64,000 nucleotides of DNA from Artemisia argyi (Eukaryota > Streptophyta > Magnoliopsida > Asterales > Asteraceae): the NCBI GenBank assembly GCA_030686995.1, contig CM060691.1, positions 66,087,607 to 66,151,606 of the forward strand, written 5' to 3'. This document shows, piece after piece, positions 56,401-64,000 of the stretch (its first letter is position 1; each line of letters begins with the position of its first letter). Below the pieces are notes generated by a model that made no database searches, was not told the DNA's origin, and saw nothing but the letters and a program-made list of their open reading frames with translations. The position numbers and the translations under genes are program-made.

Positions 56401-57077
56401 ATGACTTCTCCAAACAAACCAAAACCAAAAGCCTCAAGGCTTACAAGAATGATGGAAAAACCAAATCCATCATAACCAATGAAGTTGGAAATCACTCAAC
56501 ACCTCCAACCACTTACTTCCCAAACTTTACACCAAATTCACAAGGACATTCATTTGATCCTCTTTACAAACCATACAACATTGGCCAAACATCTTCATTC
56601 ATGCCAAACTACTCATCTCATCCTCCAACCATTTATAATGATCCATACAAGTTTGATCAACCATCCAACTACAATTCCAACTACACAAACCCAATTCATC
56701 CATATCAACACAATGACTCTCTCTGCATTGCCACAGAAAAGCAAAAGTTCCGTGACAAAATATCCCAAATCCATGATCTTAGTGATCTCAATGCCATGCA
56801 TCTTGCACAACGCAATAAAGGGCAACCTCCATCATCACCCTACAACAATTGCCTACCTCACTCTCTCAACTTGGATCAAGTTACAAACCACACTCACTAT
56901 TGCCCTTGTTGCATCTTCCTTCAAAAACAAATTCTATACTTGAGTGAAGATATTTCTTGGATTGAATATCTCCTCACTCGTCCTCATCCCATACCACCCT
57001 TAACACGATACAACATCGTAAGATCCACCTCTTCCGCTCCATACCCCACTCCATATCCCTCTTCATCTTACAACTAA
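56401..57077 (+). pseudogene. C2 extra ORF after pol, N-terminal frame broken
   Basis: Starts ATG 56401 (MTSPNKPKPK), but about 28 bases present in C1 are missing near 56460, so the frame stops at about 56473-56475. The rest of the protein is open from 56601 to 57077 and ends PYPSSSYN. It includes HYCPCCIFLQ and a C-terminal segment SEDISWIEYLLTRPHP that C1 carries out of frame. The two copies together indicate a family protein of roughly 240 residues. No membrane segment, no known domain. Confidence 0.6.
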
Positions 57078-57552
57078 GCTTTATGCTTATGTTCTCCTTC
57101 AACCAAATAAAACAATCAACCATGGGTTGCAAGCAAGTCCAAGTGCTCTCTTAAACAATATAGGACTATGTCTTTTCTTTTGTTTTATTGTAATCAATAT
57201 GCTTTAAGCATATTGAATGTTGTAATGCTTATCATTTCTATGATGCTTGAATGAATCTATTTTTATTTGCATAATTATTGCTTTGCATGTATATATGTCT
57301 TGTTCTCTTCAAATATTTTGTGTAGCCAAGATTTCCATAGCTCATTCCCTTGGTGCTCTCAAATGAGGGGGAGCATACATCAAGGGGGAGCATTCTACCC
57401 GTTTAAACTTCTTTCACGAAGCTTACTCGGCTTAACCTTTTTGATTTTACAAAAAGGGGGAGAAGAGAAATGCAAACTCTATAAAACTTGTCTAAAAACA
57501 AATTTTAGAGTTATTGAGTTTAAGGTTTTGTAATAATCAAAAAGGGGGAGAT
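57078..57552 (+). other. C2 3' noncoding region with polypurine-like tracts
   Basis: GGGGGAG tracts near 57366, 57385, 57458 and the last one at 57545-57552 directly before the 3' LTR. Otherwise no signal. Confidence 0.7.
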
Positions 57553-58017
57553 TGTTGACATAAATAATGCCTAAAAACATTATTAACATATTATCAACAT
57601 CTCTATGTTTTGATTATTACAAAATATAAACTCATAGAACTAAAACTTGTAACTTAGACAAGTGTTTAGTGATTAACATTTTCTCTTTACATCCAAATCA
57701 CTTAAGGTATGAATAAACAAAGTGTTTAGTGCAATTTATGATCAAAGGGAAATTTAATTAAGTATTACAAAGTTTATTTAATTATATAAACATATTATAT
57801 ATTTTTGAAAAACACTTTTGGTAATAAAGAAAAATGTTTTATTCATACTAAATATATGAATTCAAATTTTTAACCAAAATCAGTTAGTTTTTCACCAAAT
57901 AAACTTTCCCCACTAGAAAACAAAATTTCTGGCCGTTACAGCTGGGCGGCCCCCTTAATTATAAGGGGCGGTCCCCTTAATTTTAAGGGGGCCGGCCTTA
58001 ACGGGACTGATGAGTAT
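57553..58017 (+). repeat. C2 3' LTR, first 465 bases
   Basis: TGTTGACATAAATAATG onwards, very similar to 49816-50270. It breaks inside the GC palindrome block at GGGAC, where B3 starts. The rest is presumably beyond B3, outside the window. Confidence 0.88.
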
Positions 58018-61000
58018 GTAAATACTCATCATTTTTACCATTTCTGAGCTGCCAAAACATCTAAAAACACTCAATATTGTATCAAAATAGTGAAAATATC
58101 CCTGAAAAGTGTTTTACATGTTTCAAACGCAAATTAATCAAAAACAGATGAAAAACGCACAAAGTTTGCAAAATTGGCAGTTTCAGTCCCTCAACTTTCA
58201 AAAATTGTCAAATCTAGTCCCTGGTTGTTCTAAAAACTTGAAAAAGTCACCAAAGGTCCTTTTAAATCAAAATGTTACACAATTAGTCCTTTGGTGCAAA
58301 GTTTAACAAAATGTCAAGTTTAGTCCCTGAACTTTGAAAATTGTCAAAAATGGTCCCTGGGATATTAAAAACTTTGAGAAAAACAAAATTTGTCCTTGCA
58401 CTAATCTTTTATGGCAGGTTTGGTCCTTGGTTAGAAAGTTTGGTGAATTTTCACATCAGGTCCCTGAAGTTTGGAAATTTGGCAGAAAAGGTCCCTGGGC
58501 ATTTAAAATGGAAGAATTACATCTTTGGTCCTTTGGTTTATCACAATTGATAATATAAGCCCTTTTGATAACTTTGAGAAGTTAACATTTTTCCACCTTC
58601 AATTTTCAGAATCTTACAAAATTGGTCCTTGTGCTTTTTATCACTAAAACCAAACGGACCCTAATTTATAAAATATAACACAACCAGCCCACCCAATTCT
58701 TTTTACCCAAGCCCAATCCTCAGCGTACCAAAACTAACCCACCCACGTTTTAATAACATACCAGGGTCAACAGAAGTCAAAACCATTGACCCCCTACCTT
58801 TCCCTCCCACAGGCAAACAACCAATACCACCCCTGGTTTCCCCCCCCCCCTTCTTACACCACTTGCCCATCCACCACCCTTATCCTTCCATATTTCACTT
58901 CCCAACACCAATCACATCCCACCCCCCTAGGGCTTATAAAATGCAATCAAGTTGATGGGAAATGATGTATGGGACCCACTGAGCCCAGCAAATCATCTAT
59001 AAGAGGAAGAGAAGCAGAGGAAAAGAATTATTAGCTTAGGTAGTGTAGAATAATGTCGACTGTAGTGTAATTTCACTTTTCCATTGTAATTTAACTTTCT
59101 ATAATCTCATTTCCATTGTAATTTAACTTTCTATAATCTCAATTTCAAGGTTAATTACCTGTTTGAGTTTATGCAATTTCCTATTATTTAAATAATTCTC
59201 AAAAAGCTTAAGTGTTGTTTATGTTTGCTGTTATTAGATTCTTAAGCTTACTTAAGCTCTGACAAAGTTCATATAAGCTTTTAGAAACATTAAATTTCAG
59301 TTTAAGTTAAAATAGCAAAAATACCAAAAATTATCAAATAAATAAGAAAAAAAATCAAAAATCAATTTATATGAAAGAAGATGCAATGGTGCAAGGATGT
59401 TTGGAACCTGGTTTAGAGTCCCATGGGGGACATTAGGATGTGATTTTACTTCTGGTTCATAGTTTTGTTCTACCATGGATTTCAAGTAAGGATCTGTACC
59501 CATTTTTCTTAATATATGTGTTAAGTGAAATTTGTGTTAATTATTGTTCATTCCTGCTAAGTTAGGTTTAATTTAGACTAATATAGCTTAATTAGTTAGG
59601 TTTGTCTTATTAAAATTGGTAATATCCTTTGAAAATTGCAAAATCAGTTTTTAAGGGGGTGTTTGGCTTTGCTAGCTTCTGTGGGCATTTGGTTGTTTTA
59701 ATTGTTGTTCTTAGTTTAGTTAGCATGCATTAGGTCTAATTAGGTTATATAGGTCTCAAAATTCAGGCCCCTTACACCCAATAGTCAAAATCACCAAGGT
59801 TTTCCCCCAACAGTTAACTGTTGGGGCTGTGTGACCTCAAACCCCCTCCCCCCTTCAGCTTATAAATCATATATTTAGCTTAGATTAGTTGTATTACATC
59901 TTATAATAACTTAATAAGCTCACTAGATTCACTAGAAGTTCAGATAAGTAAACATATCAAGTTTTTATTAAAAGTCAAATTGCATGCTTTTAGATTTTTC
60001 CAAAAACTCCAAGATTTTTATATACTTTAGTTTTAGGAATTAGGCTTTGATCTTTTGAGGTTTAGCACTCCCCTTCCCTTCTTCAAAGTCCCATAGTCAT
60101 TACATTTTTAAGAATTTTCTAGTGGGCCCCACAACCCTCCAAAGAGGGCTGCAGGGCTTGCTGTTTGCTCTGCATCAGCAGATACCTCAGCCACCACCAC
60201 CCCTTTGGTGGTGGTTTTTGACCACATCAGTGGGCCCCAGTGGTGGAACTTGGTTCTTATCAACCCCCCTCCTAGTAGGCTTCCTAATTTGACCATAAGT
60301 TTGACCCCAGGACTAGTGGACCCCACTTGAATCAAGCCCTAAACTCTGTCCCAATCTAAGTAGCATTTGGTTTTGTGAATTGCTTATTTTGAGCTTATTG
60401 GATTATTCTATGGAATCTTTTGATTGTTTTTAGCTCACATAAGTACATTGATCTTATTGGAACAAAGTTTTACCCTTGTGGACCCCACCAAGGCTGATTT
60501 CTCCTAAAAGTCAAACAAAGTCAACTGTGTAACTTTTGAGCTTATTCTCAGCTTATTTTCAAGTTGTAAAAAAGTTGTTTTTATAAAAAGTTCATGTTTT
60601 TAGTTGTAAATTAGTTTTTAAAAAGAAAAATCCAGAAAAGTTAAATTAATTCTAAGTGATAGTTTCTATTTAATGTAATTTTAATTTTAATTTTAATTTT
60701 CATTTCTAAATTTTTGTTAAGAACTTAGCTTTTTTATATTTTTATTAATTACCTTTTATAGTAAAGCAATTTTATTAAATTTTTCAGATTTTTAGTTTGC
60801 CATTTAGTATTTATTAGATTCAATCTTAGTTTTATTAGTAATTAGTTAATAATTAAATTTTAAATAGCATATTTAGTTTTTATAAATCAAAACCTAGTTT
60901 TTATATTTTTCCTAGCTCTTGTATAATATATTAGACTTTTAGAAAATATATTTTTAATTTCTACTGTTCATTTTCCATTTTTCTTATTTTAATTATTTAA

Positions 61001-61761
61001 ATTAGATTTAAGTTAAGTAAAAGGTAAATAATTAGTGAAAAAGCCTAAACATAATTTTTAGAAGTTTTTATAATTTTGTAGGATTTCTGTGATGGTTAAA
61101 TAGTTTTACAAATTTTCTTGTAATTTTCTAAGTTAATTTAGTATTATTTGTAATTTAAATAGTTTTTAATTAATAAAAAACTCATAAAAAGACAAAAATA
61201 TTTATTTTTATTTTTTATACTTTCTTCAAGTTCTAATTAAGGTTTAGAAATTATTTTTGCAAGTTTTTAGGTTAATTTGTAACATTTGTCATTTTTTTAA
61301 TTTAGGTTTAATTTACATTTTAATTAGTTTAATTAATTAAATAATATTTAAATAGTAAAATAATCATTTTTATAATTTCATTTTCATTTTCAATTTTCTT
61401 TTAATTTTAAGTTTCAAAAGTTTCAAAAGCACCCCCTGTAGTTTGTAATTTACCAAATCCCACTTTTCTGTCTGTTACGTGATCCAAATTGTAATTTTGT
61501 GCATATATCTGTGTATCTGTTATTTGTGAATATTATCTCATTGTACAAATACCAAAATATCAGTAGCAAAATCAATTCCATATCATCTTGGCTACTGTCC
61601 TCAGTGCCACTCATTCCTGAACGATTTCCAAAGCACCATTTCAATCTCGCTGGGACATAACGACCCGGGGACACACTATACTATCACCGGAGAATTGGAA
61701 CGAGGATATCTTTGACTTATTGACCTTGGTCAATAATATCTGACTGCTTTCACACCAATCA
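58018..61761 (+). repeat. B3 5' LTR (3.7 kb)
   Basis: Begins with the hairpin TGATGAGTAT...ATACTCATCA and ends CCAATCA. From about 58160 to 58660 short phrases such as GTCCCTGG and AATTGNCAAA return every 35-45 bases. A C11 run is at 58850-58860, a possible TATA box TATAAAA at 58935-58941, a stretch rich in AGCTTA words at 59190-60590 and a very AT-rich part at 60590-61400. The CpG-bearing phrase GGGACATAACGACCCGGGGA is near 61652-61671. Confidence 0.82.
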
Positions 61762-61766
61762 AAATT

Positions 61767-61784
61767 TGGCGCCGCTGTCGGGGA
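61767..61784 (+). other. B3 primer binding site (tRNA-Asp type)
   Basis: TGGCGCCGCTGTCGGGGA shortly after the LTR end. Confidence 0.8.
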
Positions 61785-62540
61785 GGTTGTTGCGTGTTTT
61801 TAAAATCGTTTTAGGTTTAGTGGTTTTCAAAACCCCCCCTGTACAAATTTCACACAAATTTGTAAAAAGTTTTTGTAAAAATATAATCATATTAAAAAAA
61901 AAAAAAAAGTTCATTAACACTTTTCCTAAAGTGTTAAAAACACCAAAAAAAAATCAAAAACAACAAAACAAACTTTGAAGTTAAATTACTTCGTTTTCTT
62001 TAAGATTACAACCTGAAACAGTTGGTTTAAGGTAAGTTCTGACATTAAATTGTGAACTGAAGAGGAAACCTATTTACTTCCTCCTGCCAGCCTGCGAGTA
62101 ATCTTAAAGGGACGATTTCGGTTAACAAATCAGTTCCAAAAATATTTCCCCAAGTTTTCTGCACACACACCCATAAGCCTAAAGACAAGTTTTTCAAATT
62201 AATAAATACATAAAATCTTACCACCACAAACCAAGGCTGAACACCTACCAACTGGCGGTGTGGACATAATAAATTCCCAAACTTAAGATTAAAACTTGCC
62301 TTTGTATCCCTGTGAGTGGTATACCTTTTTCAAAGAAGCCATTCACTTGTGATTATTGGTTTAAGTTCACTGTGGTTTTGCCTCAATTTTGTTTTGAAAA
62401 ATTGTTTTTAGTGTATGTGCACTAAGCATGTCTCTCAAAAATACCAAAAATATTCACCTTTACCCTCTCACCTTTTTGATTCTTCATCCCTTTACCCTCT
62501 ATCCTTTTGATTCTAAATTCTTCTCCTGTAATTGAGTCAA
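61785..62540 (+). other. B3 leader between primer site and gag-like frame
   Basis: About 750 bases, with an A run near 61894 and no coding signal. It includes the phrase TTTACCCTCTCACCTTTTTGA (62460 region), which also precedes the B1 and B2 start codons. Confidence 0.5.
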
Positions 62541-63977
62541 ATGGCATCTCTCGATGACGATTTCTTTGAACAAAAGGCCTTTGAGATCAACATTGAAAAA
62601 CTTCAGGCCTTGTCAAAAATGTCGAGATGTCATGTTGATTATGATGGACCATCGATTCCTATTCCTTCTCCGATAAGGGAAATGGAACGAGAAACCGGGG
62701 TGAAAAAGGACCCTGTACTTTCCTCTGACTATGGAAGTGCTAAATACGTCCAACCTACGGTTATCCAAAAATCTAAGCTCACAGTTGCTCCTAACCTTTC
62801 ATGATATATGGTTATAAACAAAAACCAAGAGCTTAGAGCTGTGACTGAAAATAACGTCTTGCCTAATTTTCACATTCAAAAACCCGAGACCATAACGGAA
62901 GCGGTGGAAATTCCTAGCTCTAAGAGCACACCACTTGTCCCACCTCCGGATTTTGTTCCTTGTGTCGGTTGTGGTGAGCCGCTTTTCGGTTTTCCATGTC
63001 GTTGGTGTACATGTGTACAATGTGGTAATGATATTCAAAACGGGAGTTGTTTGTTTTGTGGGTCGAGTAATTCATTTGCTTATGATCCTAATCAAAACTC
63101 ATTCAACAATTCCTCAAATTTTTCCAACTACCCATCACATTTATACGAGCAAGAATCATATTATCCAAATCTCAATAATGCTTCGTATCAAAATACACCA
63201 AGCCAGACTCAACAGTTTTACTGTTGTGAGTACTGTGGTAGCCCACACTACAGCTCTGATTGTCAAATTAGGAATCAGTTTGTCTATGAACAGGTTCCTT
63301 GTAACAATCATGAATTTGGTTTTAACCAGCCTTCACAATACACAAACCCTCAACCACCGCCTCAGGACGAGTTAGCTAGAGCTGAATTGATTACTAAAAT
63401 GATTATGAATCAAAATCAAGTCAACAAGACCATTCAAGATAGTATAAACTGTCTTGAGGATTTGATTCTTAGAAAACAAAAGCCTCCTGTTAACTCATTT
63501 TATCTTGATGATGAAAGTCATGAGGATGAACCATTTGAAGAGGAAAAACCTAAGGAAACTTCAGATATCTTGCCAATGGGGGACAAGGAAATCAAAATCA
63601 ATCCTCTTGAGGAAATTGATAACCTTGTTCCAATCCCAAAGGTATCTGAGAAACCTCTTGATTCAACTTCAGTTGAAACTGCTTCAGTAGAAATACAGGG
63701 AGAAAAGAATATGATTGAATCACTAGCAGTAGAAATCATGGAACTTGTAGAAACCATGACTGCTAGTCCTTCTCAACTACCTTAGTCTGCTGTTATCACA
63801 CCCGAAGTTCACACTCACTCTCTGATCATGGGGGATGAGCATCTTAGCACTGTTCCTAAAAAGGAATCGGACGAATTCATAAAGTCTAGTGCTGAGAACC
63901 TTGTCCCAATCCCAGGAGAGTCACAGGGAACTTTTGATTATGTGTGTGGTCTACCTTCTCACCTTGAAAATCCATAA
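62541..63977 (+). pseudogene. B3 gag-like zinc-knuckle protein with in-frame stops
   Basis: Start at ATG 62541 (MASLDDDFFEQ). An upstream TTG at 62532 is in frame but unlikely. An acidic N-terminal part comes first, then a cysteine-rich stretch with CVGCGEPLFG, CTCVQCG and CLFCG (about 62960-63065), one zinc knuckle CEYCGSPHYSSDC (about 63223-63261), and a long acidic tail with ITPEVHTHSL and DEHLSTVP shared with B2. In-frame stops: TGA at 62802-62804, TAG at 63783-63785 (B2 has CAG), TAA at 63975-63977. Homology continues past the last stop (DHFETFSD). No RT or protease is visible before the window ends. Confidence 0.75.
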
Positions 63978-64000
63978 GATCATTTTGAGACTTTCTCCGA

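Larger units (their letters stand above)
49816..58017 (+). mobile_element. C2: SIRE-type Copia element, 3' LTR split by B3
   Basis: 5' LTR 49816-51229, tRNA-Met primer site, gag-pol to 55402, extra ORF 56401-57077, polypurine tract and the first 465 bases of the 3' LTR (57553-58017), where B3 is inserted. Same family as C1 and about as well preserved. Confidence 0.9.
58018..64000 (+). mobile_element. B3: large-LTR gypsy-like element, cut by window end
   Basis: 5' LTR of 3,744 bp (58018-61761), primer site, about 760 bp of leader, then a gag-like frame. The five bases before it are GGGAC. Its protein shares the C-terminal half with B2 but has a longer, different N-terminal part. Confidence 0.82.

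Noticed and set aside
58160..58660. Phrase repeat as a CRISPR-like or satellite array
   Set aside because: Units are not identical, spacing is irregular, the context is a plant LTR and no cas genes exist here.

Overview
This is plant nuclear DNA made almost entirely of nested LTR retrotransposons. I see no host protein gene, tRNA, rRNA or CRISPR array. The style of the polyproteins (Copia pol with the LDSGCSKHMTG protease start, gag-like proteins with CEYCGGPH knuckles, gag-PR fragments ending FYKECL) is what I associate with Asteraceae, most like Tanacetum/Artemisia-type genomes. That attribution is from memory of family style, not from a search. Five element families recur, named here A to E. 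A is Ty3/gypsy, Athila-like, with a tRNA-Asp-type primer site, about 1.4-1.55 kb LTRs and only gag-PR. B is Ty3/gypsy-like and non-autonomous, with about 3.7 kb LTRs and a zinc-knuckle gag-like protein only. C is Copia of SIRE type, with about 1.3-1.4 kb LTRs, a tRNA-Met primer site and an extra ORF after pol. D is Copia with short LTRs and a very long 3' noncoding tail. E is the 3' end of a gypsy element with an antisense ORF.

Layout. 1-6888 is D1 (plus strand, cut by the window start). It sits in A1 (plus, 3' end only, 6889-17227), whose LTR is split by a complete element A2 (minus, 9221-16953, TTAGC duplicated on both sides). A1 in turn lies in B1 (plus, 17228 to about 19620). From about 19620 to 49815 a minus-strand D copy (D2/D3) is split by a 26.65-kb plus-strand A element (A3/4, 21738-48389; target duplication TAATC/TACTC). 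A3/4 is loaded with C1 (24206-31590, plus), B2 (31591-38882, minus) and E (46021-47612), and carries a 2,839-bp tandem duplication (38883-41721). C2 (49816-58017, plus) follows D3, and its 3' LTR is broken by B3 (58018 to the window end, plus).

How the parts work together. Every coding region here served element replication: gag, protease, integrase, reverse transcriptase and RNase H. Nearly all are broken by stops, frameshifts or deletions. A and B carry no RT or integrase in the copies where the full internal region is visible, so they would have depended on enzymes from other elements. The most interesting signals are not genes. They are (1) a GC-rich palindromic block plus TATA box present both in the C LTR and directly upstream of the C extra ORF, suggesting an internal promoter; (2) three tandem hairpins in the D 3' tail whose stems covary; (3) a hairpin at the very start of the B LTR, also covarying; and (4) arrays of TGACGGCGTCA palindromes in the A LTR. 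All alignments were made by eye.
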